Positions 23,716-35,537 are shown, counted from the stretch's first letter. The stretch is DNA of 64,000 nt from Paramyrothecium sp. XJ0827 (GCA_020881915.1 JAJFPB010000006.1:1550001-1614000), one strand, 5' to 3'. Notes: generated from the letters alone by a model not told the origin. Numbers and translations are program-made.

Positions 23716-24285
23716 CGAGCAGTATATTACTTAATACTGTAGCACGGCACTGAGCTCTAAGCTTAGACTGAAAACTGATGTGTTGTAAATCTGGAAGATC
23801 GTCCCTAATGATTCGCATCTGGGAAAGTTGTTATTGAGCAGCGAAGGCATTTGCACGAGTCATTCCACGGTATGAGAGATGGAATGAAGGAGTATATTGT
23901 GTGTGCCCAGACCTAGCGGGCTCTAGAACCTGTGAGGCCAGCCCTCGGCTACATTAGGGCGTAATACGACTTAGCTCGGGCGAGGCAGTCAAGAGCACCT
24001 GCGGATGAACATTCTCATGTTAAATTCGATCACACGATACTGAATTTTAATATCTAAAGGATCCAAAGAGATCTTGTGATTATAATGACCAGTGTCCGAG
24101 CAAGAAACAGCTACTATCTGAAGAATATTCCTGAGTTTGCGTGGTTGTGCGCACAGGGCCCAAGTATGAACTCATTGAGAGCAAGAGTTTGGACAAAGCA
24201 CACAAGTGTCCCGACCCTACATTGATAGTCATGGAAGACTGACCATTCGACCAGTCTAGAGACTCCAATGTCCTCAAGAGATCCT
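23716..24285. other. Spacer between convergent genes
   Basis: It lies between the 3' ends of the esterase (plus) and the second pectate lyase (minus). It is AT-rich and presumably holds both 3' UTRs; no gene is seen. Confidence 0.6.
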
Positions 24286-25389
24286 TTAGAGAATTTGTCC
24301 TACAGACTTCGGGATTTTCTTTGGTACGTTTGCTGAACCCAAAGCCTTGATGGCTGGGTATGGCAGTGTCTCAGGTGTAAGCGTGCCTGGACCAGCTGAG
24401 TTTGCCGAACCACCCAGGTCTACATCGTCCACCACGACGTAGCCTTGATAATCAGAACCGTCGGAGTAAACGGCAATGCTGGTGCTCTCCTTGAAAACAC
24501 TCGATTGAAGGAGGATTTGAGATTTTTGTCGAGCATTGATACCAGTCTGCCCAACGCCTTGGAAAAAGTTGTTGATAGAATGGATGGTGCCGAAACGCAC
24601 AGACGGAACCCGGCTGTCCACATTATGCCAGTAGTTGTTGGCGAAGGTGACGTGCAGCTTGCCCTCGTCCTCGACACCGTTGCTGTCTGCGTGCCCAATG
24701 AGAGCTACCTTCCACTACAAAAGTTATCAGCCAAGTCCAGGATCGAAGAATGCCCGCAGCCTGTGACTTACATGGTTGTGGAAGTATGTATTACTGACAG
24801 TGATCCAGTCACTAGCGTGCGTGACATCAAGGAGACCATCGTAGTCTTCTTTTGGAGCGGTCAAGTCTCCAGACACATCAACATGATCAATCCAAACATT
24901 GGTTGCCACATTGAGACTGATCGCGTCTCCAGCTTCATAGAGCACGCGCTCAATCTTCAAGTTGCGGAGTATGACGTTACTGGCTCGCTTGACCTCGAGG
25001 CTGATGCCCCGAATCACTAGATAGCAGTGTCAGTGATCGGTATATAGGAGCGAAAGGAGCATTATGGAGAGAGGGTGGGCAGACATACCGCTACCAGGTT
25101 CTCCAAAGATTGTCTTGTTCGAAGAGATGCTGACCTTATCGATGGCTGCTGAAATCTCTCCTGAGACGATGATAACAGCGGGACCGCTACGGGAAGCTGC
25201 TTGCTTCAGCTGTTCCAAAGTGGTCACAACAGTAGGCTTGGCACGGCCACCTCCAGTTGTCCCACCATTCTGAAGACAGTAGCCAATGCTGCATGGCTCT
25301 GCAACCTTCGCCTTGGAGACTGCGGAGCGGCCCTCAGATGGCAAAGCAACAGTGGAAGCTGCCAGGAGCAGGAGTTGGAGGAATTTCAT
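24286..25389 (-). CDS. Secreted pectate lyase (PL1), no binding module (324 aa)
   Basis: Exons 25389..25089, 25016..24772 and 24714..24286; GT-AG introns of 72 and 57 bp. A signal peptide (about 1-16) is followed directly by the PL1 domain: GYCLQNGGTTGGG, the NVWIDHVD and DGLLDVTHASDWITVS calcium-region motifs, NHWKVALIGHADSNG, and the catalytic-arginine segment VDSRVPSVRFG. It would eliminate polygalacturonate to unsaturated oligomers outside the cell. Unlike the lyase at 4799-6256 it has no CBM1, so the two differ in localisation on the wall. Its promoter is shared with the divergent LPMO-like gene and contains an exact TCCNCCAAT site 325 bp before the ATG. Family call is firm. Confidence 0.95.
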
Positions 25390-26229
25390 CGTGGCTATAG
25401 AAGATGAGGAACTGATCTCTACGATTCAAGTCAGAAGCAGCAATATTCAATGCTTTAAATACTTTTGCTTGGATTTTGAGGTATACCTCTTCGTTGTAAC
25501 ACCCTGCAACAGATTTTTACTCCGGTGGAATTACGGGTCTATTAGATTCCACCAGACCCAACCTGGAATGCTTCTATCGGCTCTGTCCATCATTTTCAAC
25601 CTTTTTTAACAAACAATAACAAGGTCCAAGTCCAGGAAGAGATCATCCATGCAGTATCATTATTGCATTACGCATGGCATTTCTATGAATGGGTGTTGGC
25701 AATACCGTCACTCATTGGAGGAAAATTTGCATCGCGGCTCGGATTAAGAGTGCAGCAAATACCATAACGCCGACGGAAAACACACAGTCGATCTTCCATC
25801 CAACCCATTTGGTGATGTGTTCCATTTTTGGCCCGAGGTCTGCTGAGGCCTTGCGTGAACGAGTATTGAAAAAGGAAGATGGATTCCGCATGATACCGTC
25901 GCAATATCAGGCTCTCCGGATTTCTCCACCATTCATGATGCTGTTTTCCAAATATTTTAATCTAAACGCAACCGCCTTGCCAATACAAAGACCCATAAAA
26001 TGTACGCCATTTACCAAGTTTTGTGAAGGATCGATGAGGATGATAAGAAACACGTGAACAGGCTTGATCAAGAGAAAAGATCAAGTCGAGGAAGTGGAGG
26101 ATGACATCTGCCCATAAATATTCACGTTCCAGTCCTTCCTCAGCCGACACAATTTGGCCTACTCTACCATTAGTCTCAAATAAGCTTCATTGCATCCAAA
26201 TCGTTCTTTCCAGCTGCCCAATCACTCCA
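25390..26229. promoter_or_regulatory. Divergent promoter of pectate lyase and LPMO-like gene
   Basis: This 840-bp shared control region has the galacturonate-type element at 25714-25722. No gene is supported; short frames lack motifs. Confidence 0.6.
25714..25722 (-). promoter_or_regulatory. Galacturonate-responsive element match (TCCTCCAAT on minus)
   Basis: ATTGGAGGA on plus equals TCCNCCAAT on minus, in the sense direction of the pectate lyase and 325 bp before its ATG. It could also serve the divergent LPMO-like gene. Inferred site. Confidence 0.55.
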
Positions 26230-27000
26230 ATGTTATTCTCCACTGGTCTCGTATTATCCTCTGCCGTCGGTGTTCTCTGCCACGCTGTGGTCGACTCACC
26301 GACTCCAAGAAAGGCAAGTCTGAGTTCTCTAGAGTTGGGGATCACGTCTAATTGAACTAGCCTGGAGCTTTGTCGGATCAGCTATGTGGCGCCGCCGTGT
26401 CCAAAGTATTGAGAAGAGGTATTTCACCCACCTGAAGTTCCTCCAACAGCATTGACCCGCATTACAGATCTAGCTGGCCCTATTGAGGCTGCTACCAAGG
26501 TTGCAGATACGAGCTACAAATGCAACGCCCACGTTTGCCGAGGATACCAGTACGAAGACAACAAGAGCAATCTCCGCTCCTACAAGGCAGGAGAGGTTGT
26601 GAACTTCAGCGTCAACCTGGTTGCTGGTCATCGACCAGGCTACGCGGTGCGTTACATCTTGATTGGGGGCGCAAAAAACATTGCTAAAACTCATTAGAAT
26701 GTCTCGGTGATTGACCCGGTGGCGAATCGAGTCATTGGTGCTCCATTGAAGACGTATCAAGCATGGCCGGTCAACAATCCAGGCCCAGATCGAGATGATC
26801 GTATGTACTTCCAAGCAATCTCTGGTCATCGAAGCACGCGGGACTAACACATCGGTGTAGTGAAATTCAACGTAACCATCCCAGAAGGCCTAGCCTCAAC
26901 CTGCAATGAGGGTGGAAAGTGCGTCATCCAGTGGTACTGGTACTCACTCAGTAACAGCCAGACCTACGAAAGCTGCATTGATTTCGTTGCCACATCATGA
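26230..27000 (+). CDS. Small secreted LPMO-like / chitin-binding type-4-like copper protein (187 aa)
   Basis: Five exons: 26230..26313, 26361..26418, 26468..26646, 26698..26800 and 26861..27000. Intron 1 requires a GC donor (GCAAGT, 26314) to read on into PGALSDQLCG as in the family; the others are GT-AG. After a 17-residue signal peptide the mature chain would begin with His18 (HAVVDSPTPR), the hallmark of a copper histidine brace. Other matches to the fungal family often annotated chitin-binding type-4 domain are KCNAHVCRGYQYEDN, the central APLKTYQAWPV segment and the ending WYSLSNSQTYESCIDF. Cys residues are placed for disulfides. It may be a small oxidase, a copper carrier (X325/Bim1-like) or a true monooxygenase; the sequence alone does not decide. 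It is divergent from a pectate lyase. Confidence 0.82.
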
Positions 27001-28462
27001 GAAGGTCTTGGGTGGAAGAATTTCACGGCATCCTGGAAAGATTCGCGGGCATCATGGACCAGCTTTCGCTGCAAGCATCACAGAGTGATTTGAGATTTGA
27101 TGATTTTTCGAGTAAAGGCGTCCCAAACTGCATGATTCCTGTTTCCATGTGATCTAGTGTTCGTGCATGCATCTCAGGAGGCTTGCTTGAGCCAGAGGGA
27201 ACACAATCCAACCGTAAGTCTTCATCGGACGCAGCTGCCTTCCGCGTACGGAGCACATACGATCCCTGATGATGATGTGAACGCACAAGGGAGTAGAGTG
27301 AGAAGAGCATGTGTTATCCGATAAGAGGCTAAAAGACAGCCATTGGGACATGGCTTATCCAACGTAATCTTGGAAATTCCCCGGCTTCATCTTACTTTCT
27401 TCCACAAATGAGAAATAGAGCCTCATCAAACTTTTCAGTCCCGAGTTACGGAAATGCTGCAATTAGCACCATGACTGAATCCATACCCATAATTCCCTTT
27501 CGACAAGCCAGTGACCGAGCAAAAGATCCTGCCAGTGTTGCCGGTGCCGTCGTCCTCGTTCTGATATAGGGTAGGTAGGTATGGCGCCCGGCAAAAGCGC
27601 GGTGCGTGCACCATCCACTTTCTTTTCGGCTGATTGGGCTACCACTTATTGCATGAGTTATCTTCTGGTCCATAAAAAGGAATCCCAATTGACAGGGAAA
27701 GGAAAGATAAGCTATTTTAGCCTCTTTCTCCTTAATCTAATTGGTTACCTCGTCTAATTGCCCTCCGCGGTTTCCGAGCTGCCATATCAAACCTTGTCCG
27801 GTTATCGGAGTCTGATTTGAGTGTGCTAATCCAAAGTGGAAGGTCGGTCATTGTGTTATAGGTGCCCCGCAAGCCAGTCTCGACTGCCAAGAGCCTACTA
27901 AAGGTCCTCAAGCATAGCCTCTTTTATCGCAATCATTTAAGACATGCGATATCATCAGCGGCGCCGTTGATGTAGCGCTAGGTCATCCAGTGACAGGGAT
28001 GACTCGACATGAGACTTCTGGAGGTGATAACCAGAGTCGAGTGACGGCGTGTGCCAATGGAAATTCACTGGCATATTGCACCATCTGCTTGCTCCAGAAA
28101 CTTGAAGTAGGTCAATTGAGAGAGTGTTTCTGCTAGGTAGTGCAATTGGACGTTAGGTGTATGTGCTTGATTTGTAGCTTGTTACTACCGATTGCTTTAC
28201 CATGCAGGCTAGATCCACAATCCCAAGAGTTTAGCAGAAGAAGGCCCACGCCGATGATCCGCAGCCCTTGCAGGCCAGAGAACCCCATTGGCCTCGTAGG
28301 CATGACGAACTTCTGGAGCTATCGATCGCCCGTTGGGTTATACCCCGCCAACTTAGATACGACGTCGGAGCACTTCACGGCATCGGTATAATCGAGATAT
28401 AAAAGGGACATGAGAACCCTTCCAAGAACCATCCCTATACTAGACCACTCCTCACGAACAAG
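27001..28462. other. 1.5-kb spacer without a supported gene
   Basis: The frames on both strands are short and motif-free. The right end is the promoter of the M20 gene; an AT-rich box (GATATAAAAG, about 28396-28405) lies about 60 bp before its start. Confidence 0.55.
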
Positions 28463-30098
28463 ATGCAGCTTCAGCGAAGAGGTTTGTTGGCCTTGCTTAG
28501 CTTGAGCGTCGCCGCCAAGTCAAGCTGTGCAAATGATCTATCTGCCTCCGTTTTCAAGGCTATTGACAGCCGTAATGATGGCTTGAGGACGATCAACACA
28601 GAGGTTGCTATACTACCAGTTTGAACAGTTGATGGCGAGCTTTCGAGTTGACTTGCTTAATAGATATTTGAAAATCCTGAGATTGGGTACAAGGAAGTTC
28701 ACGCCCATCAAGTTCTCACCGATTACCTTGAAGAACAGGGGTTTAAAGTGACGAGGAACGCGTACAACGTTAGCACCGCGTTCAGAGCTGAGTTCTCCAA
28801 TGGCGAAGGAGGACGTGCCGTGTCTTTCAACTCAGAATACGATGCTCTACCAGGCCTGGGACACGCTTGTGGACACAATCTCATCGCCACGATCGGTGTC
28901 GCGGCGGCTATTGGTGTCAAAGAAGCACTGGAGAATGGAGGAGTTGAGGGAACTGTCGTGTGAGTTTATTGTCGACCCTACATTCTGCGTTGATACTGAG
29001 GATTTACAGCCTTCTGGGGACACCTGCGGAAGAAGGTGGTGGCGGCAAGGTCAAGCTTCTACAAGCCGGAGCTTATGACAACCTCGATTGCAGTTTGATG
29101 GCCCACCCCGGTAATAACATTTACAGCGCCTATGGCCGCACGTTGGCTTCTTGGAGGGCAAGTGTCGCTTGGAAAGGAGGTTAGATTCAAGTCCACCCTC
29201 ACTCCGACAGTTATCTGACTGCTTTCATTTATCAGTCGCCTCGCACGCCGCCGCAGCTCCCTGGGAGGGTCGTAACGCTCTGGATGGTTTCGTTGCCGCT
29301 TATCAAATGGCCGGTCTGTACCGCCAGCAACTCCAAGGCTCGGACAGAATCCACCATGTCGTTCAAGGTCCCTCCAACATGGTTGCCAACATCATTCCTG
29401 ATTTGCTCGAGAGCGAGTGGGGAGTCCGTGGTCCGACACGGTAAGCAGGAGGCTCTTTCGCACTTGTTTGGCAAGTCATACACTTACACGCTGTGATGCA
29501 GGCCTCGACGTGACAGGGTGCTCGAGCAGGTGCTGTCAATTCTCTATGCGTCTGGCAACGCAACGAACACAACCGTCGACATTGCACCGTTCCAGGACTA
29601 CTGGGATCAAAATCCAAGCTTTCAGCTCTCAGAAACGTTCTATAAGCTACAGATGGAGCATTTTGACCCAGCAGAAGATCCTGAGACCGCAGATTTTCGC
29701 GTGTCATCACCGGAAGAGGCTCGAGAGGGTGGCGGCGCCTCCGCTTCGTCTGACCAGGTATGTCATCCTTCGGTGCCGTCCGTGTTCTGTCAAAGCTGAT
29801 AGTAGAGAAGGGCAACGTCTCGTGGTTCCTCCCTGCCATCCAGGTTGGCTTCCCTATAGGTGGAAAGGCTCCTGTGCACAACAGTGGCTTTCGTGAGGTT
29901 GCCGGAACGGTTAGTCCTTCCTGATTTTTGATGAAGGAATATACTCACATGTGATACGATCAGGATTTTGCACACAGTCAAGCTATCCAAACCGCAAAAG
30001 TCCTGGCATTGACAGGACTTGAAGTGTTGCGGAACGAGACCTACGCCAAGGCCATGTGGGAGGAGTGGGAGGCAATGATTGAGGAGATATCTGCTTAG
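28463..30098 (+). CDS. Secreted M20 family amidohydrolase/aminoacylase (433 aa)
   Basis: Seven exons: 28463..28603, 28664..28959, 29010..29179, 29236..29440, 29502..29757, 29811..29909 and 29964..30098. A signal peptide-like start (LLALLSLSVAA) precedes the M20 catalytic domain: FENPEIGYKE, then SEYDALPGLGHACGHN with the metal ligands of the M20D/PM20D2 branch, and GTPAEEGGGGK with the general-base glutamate. The dimerisation lid follows (ASHAAAAPWEGRNALDG), then a return to the catalytic domain (SSDQGNVSWFLP and TDFAHSQAI). The acceptor before exon 6 is an unusual AAG (29810; a GAG three bases earlier adds one Lys); the nearer TAG acceptors give stops. Family members hydrolyse N-acyl amino acids or dipeptide-like amides. 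The exact substrate is unknown. Confidence 0.88.
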
Positions 30099-31075
30099 TA
30101 TGAATCACTGAGCAGCTTAGATGAATCACGCTGGCCAGTTACGTACCGATTGGTATGTTCATAGGGAAATGATAAAAACTTCAGCACGTTCAAGCAAGCT
30201 CAAAAAGCTGTGAACTGAACAAGTTCCCACAGTAGTTGTGATGTGCCTTCAATATTGAAAATTTGCGGGTGCCGGTTACCAGGGCTTTGGCGAGAGCTCG
30301 TCCTCATGGGACATTGACCTCTTCGTTATGTCGGTAGCATCTATCTACTGGCAAATGCTTTTCATTTAATGACACTTTATTCAGCAAAAAGGAGAGTCTA
30401 ATTGTTTCGCTGAGGTGCTCATCAATGAATGTTTTCTATCGTCCCATGTAGACTCTGAATTTGCAGCTAAACAAATGCCGAGGGCATGAATATTAGTCTA
30501 TACACTAAACGTTAGCCCCCCATGCGCGACAGGGAACTAAAGGGGCGCAGATCATTATCAACCCCACAGCTAACCCCGGTCGTGTTAGTCTCAACGGGGA
30601 AAGAAGCGAGGTCGGATGTTGAGGTGTAAACGAGTTACTGAAGGATGGAACAAGAGTGGGTTTGCGAGAAGTTGAGCTCGTCTCTTGTCTACGATTGGCA
30701 ACTAATTACGGAGCCATTGAGACATGACTGTTCGTCGCCAGCAAAGTCGTGATGCTTACGCTTCCATCATGCGCTTCTTAGTGGTTTCAATTAAGCTCAC
30801 TTTTTAATCCCAGCCCTGTAAACATGAAACTGCAAAAAAAACGAAAGCACCTGATGTCCGAAACAAGTGGGCACAATTGCACAATACCAATGATACAACC
30901 CTTCATCATCCCCAAACAAAATATGGAGCTTATACGAGGCCCCATCAAGCATTCAAATATGATCGACATCTTTCTTTGGAAAACGGATGATTTCTCTTCA
31001 TCCGCCATTCGGTCTTTCCATTCATTCCTTTCTTTTTCCACGTTACCAAGCTACAGGTAGTCATTCTTTTTCACA
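30099..31075. other. Spacer and promoter of the DUF6055 gene
   Basis: No gene is supported; AT-rich, with short frames only. The last few hundred bases, with pyrimidine-rich stretches (CTTTCTTTTTCC), look like a fungal promoter and 5' leader. Confidence 0.55.
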
Positions 31076-32491
31076 ATGGGCAGGCCCACAGTTGCTTTCG
31101 TTGCTCTCTCTCTCTTCCTCGCCCGTAGCTGGGCATGCCCGCTCCACACGAGCACCTCGGCAGCCGCGGCGCCGAGTACCACGCCCATTCGCTCCGACCC
31201 TGTCGGCTTCCCCGTGGCTGATTCTCCGGTTGGATCTCCCGTTAGAAACCCCGTTGTGGCGAATCCCTCTGCCGATGCCGTCGACCCCTCGACCACCTAC
31301 ACGGCGAACCCAAACATCGGCCCTGGCGGCAGCAACTTCAAGGACTCAGCTCACTTCCGAGTCTACGGTGCCGCTGATGCCACGGCCGACCAGGCCCTGG
31401 CTATGCTTGAGGCCGCACACGACTGCTTCGTTACAACGCTAGGCTGGCGCTCATCAGGACTTTCCTTCAACGATGAGAATGACTCTGGTGGCTTGACCAA
31501 GACCAACGTCTACTCTCTCGCCAGCCTTCCTGGGGCGGCCGGAGTCATGCAGTCCGACGCTACCACAGGCATGGCTTTCCTTGAGGTCCAGCAAAACTAC
31601 GTCACCGCCCCTGGCGTTGTGATTCACGAGTTCGGCCATGGTCTACACTACCATCAGCGCACATGGGTGCACCAAGGGCGCACCGGCGCTTGGTGGGAAA
31701 CCTTCGCCAACTGGTTTGCCGACGCAGTCCAGACGTCGGACCTCTGTGCGGCGGCACGAGAGGCTCATGGACTTGACGGCCCCTCCACCACCCAGGTGGC
31801 CCTCACCAAGATTATCAGCGACTCATACCAAGTCCTTGTGGACGGCACCCCCAACACTGCCAATTACTACGAAGCATGGCCTTTCCTTACCTTCCTTACG
31901 AACAACCCAGCCAATATTCAAGGCCTCGGTAACGATACTCTCCACCAAATGATGCTCCAATACGAAGTCGATAGCAACGAAACACCACTGCACACCCTGC
32001 AGCGCGTTGCCGGCACCGGAACCAGCGTCGCCAAGATCGTTGGGTCCTACTGGGCACACATGGCTTACGTCGACATTGGCCACCCCGGCGCGCGTGAGGT
32101 ATTTGTCGCACAGCGTGGTCAGCTCAACTATGACAACGTTGACGGCAGCGGAGGTTCCTACACCGTCAAGGCGAGCCGCAAGCCAATGTACATGGGCGCC
32201 AACATCATTCCCCTGACAGCCAGTGGTGGCACTGTGTCGGTCCAGCTGACTGCTCAGGGTGCTTTTACCGCCACCCTCGCTGTGTCTGGCAGCAATGGCG
32301 CTGGTCGTTATGTGGACGTGGTTGACGGCGCGGGATCGGTTGAACTCGCTGATGGCGAGGAGGTCAGCTTGGTTGTTGCGAACACGCCTGAGGAGCTGGT
32401 GCTTTATGATGCCTTCAGTCTGACCAGTGATGTAACCACAGGTCTGGACTACTCCTTCACCTTGACAGGTGCTACAGTCGCGGCGATTTAA
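31076..32491 (+). CDS. Secreted zincin-like protein of the DUF6055 type (471 aa)
   Basis: Single exon, GC-richer than its surroundings. A signal peptide (about 1-20) is followed by a Pro/Val-rich propeptide-like stretch (30-75). The core holds VVIHEFGHGLHYHQ: His184, Glu185 and His188 form a HExxH zinc site, and Glu208 (WWETFANWF) lies 19 residues after His188, the spacing of gluzincins. The C-terminal part (about 370-471) is a beta-rich domain with repeated VSVQLT/VSLVV strands. It resembles fungal and bacterial DUF6055 proteins, for which I know no proven substrate. It is probably an extracellular metallopeptidase or a wall-polymer-binding zincin. The intronless gene and high GC are compatible with old bacterial transfer, but that is only a suggestion. 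Confidence 0.8.
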   Translation: MGRPTVAFVALSLFLARSWACPLHTSTSAAAAPSTTPIRSDPVGFPVADSPVGSPVRNPVVANPSADAVDPSTTYTANPNIGPGGSNFKDSAHFRVYGAADATADQALAMLEAAHDCFVTTLGWRSSGLSFNDENDSGGLTKTNVYSLASLPGAAGVMQSDATTGMAFLEVQQNYVTAPGVVIHEFGHGLHYHQRTWVHQGRTGAWWETFANWFADAVQTSDLCAAAREAHGLDGPSTTQVALTKIISDSYQVLVDGTPNTANYYEAWPFLTFLTNNPANIQGLGNDTLHQMMLQYEVDSNETPLHTLQRVAGTGTSVAKIVGSYWAHMAYVDIGHPGAREVFVAQRGQLNYDNVDGSGGSYTVKASRKPMYMGANIIPLTASGGTVSVQLTAQGAFTATLAVSGSNGAGRYVDVVDGAGSVELADGEEVSLVVANTPEELVLYDAFSLTSDVTTGLDYSFTLTGATVAAI

Positions 32492-33569
32492 AGCATCGTA
32501 CTCGTCATTTTCATGTATATATTCTCAGATTGTATAAGCGAGAAACTAGAACCTTGTCGGAATTTCACCGAATGAATTCTTGAACGCATTTTTGTCCAAG
32601 GTTTCGTGAACTTAGTCACTGCCGCGTGAGTCTTGGTTAGTCTTTAACATATCCCTGGGGGTTTTCGCTCGTGATTTTGTCTTCTTACACCTTACTATCT
32701 ACGTCCTCGAACCGCGTTAGATGATGCTCTGTAACTTCGTGATTCTTTCCTCAGCATGTCCATTCCAACAGCCTGCCATTCCGGGTACAATTGAAGCACC
32801 AACAACGCTGTGCTGCAATTGTCCTTGGTTGCAGGCTCGGTTAAAAGTATTCACCCAGACAATGTTCAGCTTATGAAATCTCGCGCAAGTACTGGCCTGG
32901 CAAGTGAAGTGACGCGAAAAGGCCCACATTGAACAGAATTGACTTTTCGCCCCTGTGCTTTGATCTGTTTGTGCAGCCTCATCAGTGAGTTTCTGTAAGG
33001 CGCGGACAAGTGCCTGAGACTAGGGATATGGCTTACGGTGATGGGGAGGGCGGAAAGAGCCAGCCGTCGATCTTCCAAACTATAGTGAAATCGCGCGCAT
33101 GTGGCGCGTGTCCTGACAGACTCTAGCTTGGGGGCTGATTTGAGGCTGTGCATAGATTCTCATGCCGTAAGTTGTCCCTAAGAAGAGCTTAATTTTATTA
33201 TTGCCTGACAACAGATAGTTAGCGTCTCGGATTGTCAAATGTCAGCTTCCGTTCCAGGATCTGCTTACAGGGACGTCACCCAACAAAGCCAATTCTGGCA
33301 ACACCAAAAACGCTGCGGCCATGCAAGAAGCAGATCTTTCTCTTGATTGGTTTCGATCGCGTCTATTAGAACGCTGGCTGCCTTACTAATCGGAGAATGA
33401 AGTAGCTAAGCTCGTAAACAGTCTGGAAAAGACAATGCCTCCTCAGATTGCTCACTGAATATATAATGCCGGCAACGACCGCCAGTTACTATTGGGATTT
33501 GGATTGCAATCTCTTCTTTCATCAACAAACTACCATTCTTTTTCTTTTCAAACCTCTACCGCCTCCAAG
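32492..33569. other. 1-kb spacer, promoter of the sulfatase
   Basis: No gene is supported. A TATA-like sequence (AATATATAAT, 33457-33466) lies about 105 bp before the sulfatase ATG, and a CT-rich leader (TTCTTTTTCTTTTC) precedes it. Confidence 0.55.
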
Positions 33570-35375
33570 ATGAGAACAATTCATTCGCTAGCCGCCCTGG
33601 CGGCTTTTGCGACTGTTGCGTTTGGGAAAGGCAGACCAAACATTGTTTTTGTCCTCACTGACGACCAAGATGCGCACATGGAGTCAGTCGAGCATATGCC
33701 ACTGTTAACCAAGTACGTCGTAGACCAAGGAACAACCTTCGATAGCCACTATTGCACCAGTGAGTACAATTCTGTCAACATCCCCATACCATGCCATAAT
33801 TCTTACTTTTTTTCCCCAAAGTTGCTATCTGCTGTCCTAGCAGAGTAAGCCTTTGGACTGGGCAGGCTGCCCACAACACAAACGTCACGAATGTTGCTCC
33901 TCCATATGGCGGATACCCGAAGTTCATTGAAGAAGGATACAATGACAAGCATCTCGCGTATTGGATGCAAGAAGCAGGATACAATACCTATTACGCCGGC
34001 AAGCTTTACAATTTCCAGACCGTCACGAACTACAATCAGCCGTACATCAAAGGTTTTACTCAGGCAGAGTTTCTGCTTGATCCTTACACGTACCAGTACA
34101 ACAATGTCACTAGTACTAGGAACGGCCAACCTCCAGTTAACCGGCCAAACACATATTCAACCGACTTCCTTGCACGAACGATCTACGAATTCATGGACGA
34201 AGGCCTCAACGACGACAAACCTTTCTTCCTGACTGTAGCTCCCATTGCTCCTCACACAGAAACTATCATAGAAGGCCAACGGCAAGAGTTTCCTCCTCCT
34301 GTGCCGGCCGAGCGCCACAAGAGTCTCTTTGAAGACTACAAAATTCCTCGTACACCTAATTTCAATCCCGAAGTGCCACATAGCGTCAACTGGATATCAC
34401 GACTTAACAAACTCACTGATGACGATATCGAGTATAATGATGAATTCCAGCGCCTAAGGCTGAGGTCCTTGCAGTCAGTTGATGAGATGGTCGAAGGCAT
34501 TATCAAGAAGCTCCAACAGGCGGGCGAGCTTGATAACACTTACATCATTTACTCCTCCGACAATGGATTCCATATTGGTCAACATCGACTTCCACCAGGC
34601 AAGGCCTGCGGGCTAGAAACTGATATTAGAGTACCACTCATCATTCGTGGGCCAGGAATCCCTGCCGGCGTTAGACGCAATTTCCCAACGTCACACACCG
34701 ATCTTGCACCGACCATTTTGCAAATGGCAGGGTTACCCATTTGCGGTCACGAATTTGACGGCGCCCCGATTGAGCTTATCGAAGAACCCAAGAATCCTTC
34801 TGAACACATCAACATCGAGTATTGGGGAATCGCGGGAGGCGAAGGCCGCTACAGCTACGATGCCAACGGCGCTCCCGTGATCAATCACAACGTCACCTAC
34901 AAAGGGCTTCGAATTTCTGGCGAAGACTATGGCTTTTATTACTCTGTGTGGTGCTCTCATGAGAGAGAACTTTACGACATGAAGGTAAGCTTCTCAGGTA
35001 TCCTAAAGCTCGAGAACCGACAAGTATATGCTAATCACGGTATTTCTCGATCACCAGAGAGACCCGGAGCAAATCACCAATTTAATGGTCCAAGTTGAGA
35101 ATGGACCCAAATTCTTTGGCAGGCCTTTGGAGGCACTGATCGACCGCCTCGATGCATTGACTATGGTTCTCAAGACATGCAAGGAGCACAGTTGTAGGAA
35201 GCCTTGGGAAACTCTCCATCCCAAAGGTAATGTCGGGAGACTTAGGGATGCCATGAAACCAAGGTATGACGAGTTCTACGCCACTCAACCCAAAGTACGA
35301 TGGGATCGGTGTTCTGAAGGGCAAATTTTGGCTTGGGAAGGACCGATGGACGTCAATGTCTACACAGGCATATAA
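33570..35375 (+). CDS. Secreted arylsulfatase-type sulfatase (556 aa)
   Basis: Exons 33570..33759, 33822..34984 and 35058..35375; GT-AG introns (62 and 73 bp). A signal peptide (1-19) is followed by RPNIVFVLTDDQD, whose aspartates 31-32 bind the metal. The sulfatase signature begins CCPSR with Cys67 as the residue to be converted to formylglycine (C-x-P-S-R). Further motifs are AGKLYNFQ, the YSSDNGFHIGQHRLPPGK metal/active-site segment and the RVPLIIRGPG loop. The length fits type I sulfatases that act on aryl or polysaccharide sulfate esters. The C-terminal exon carries HSCRKPWETL, which can close a disulfide. Activity requires a formylglycine-generating enzyme encoded elsewhere. The neighbours give no clear pathway; substrates could be sulfated aromatics or polysaccharides, or choline sulfate-like esters. 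Confidence 0.92.
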
Positions 35376-35537
35376 GGTCTACTCAGAAAGCCGTGGCATC
35401 TCAGTTTAGGACAGCGGCTTCGACAGGTGGCTTTTCTGGGGCCGGTCAATGTATGATGCATAAGACGTAAACTGGGATCGCAGCATATTTTTTGATTGTT
35501 GGATATTTAAGGAGAAGCAAAACACTAGATCGGCTCT

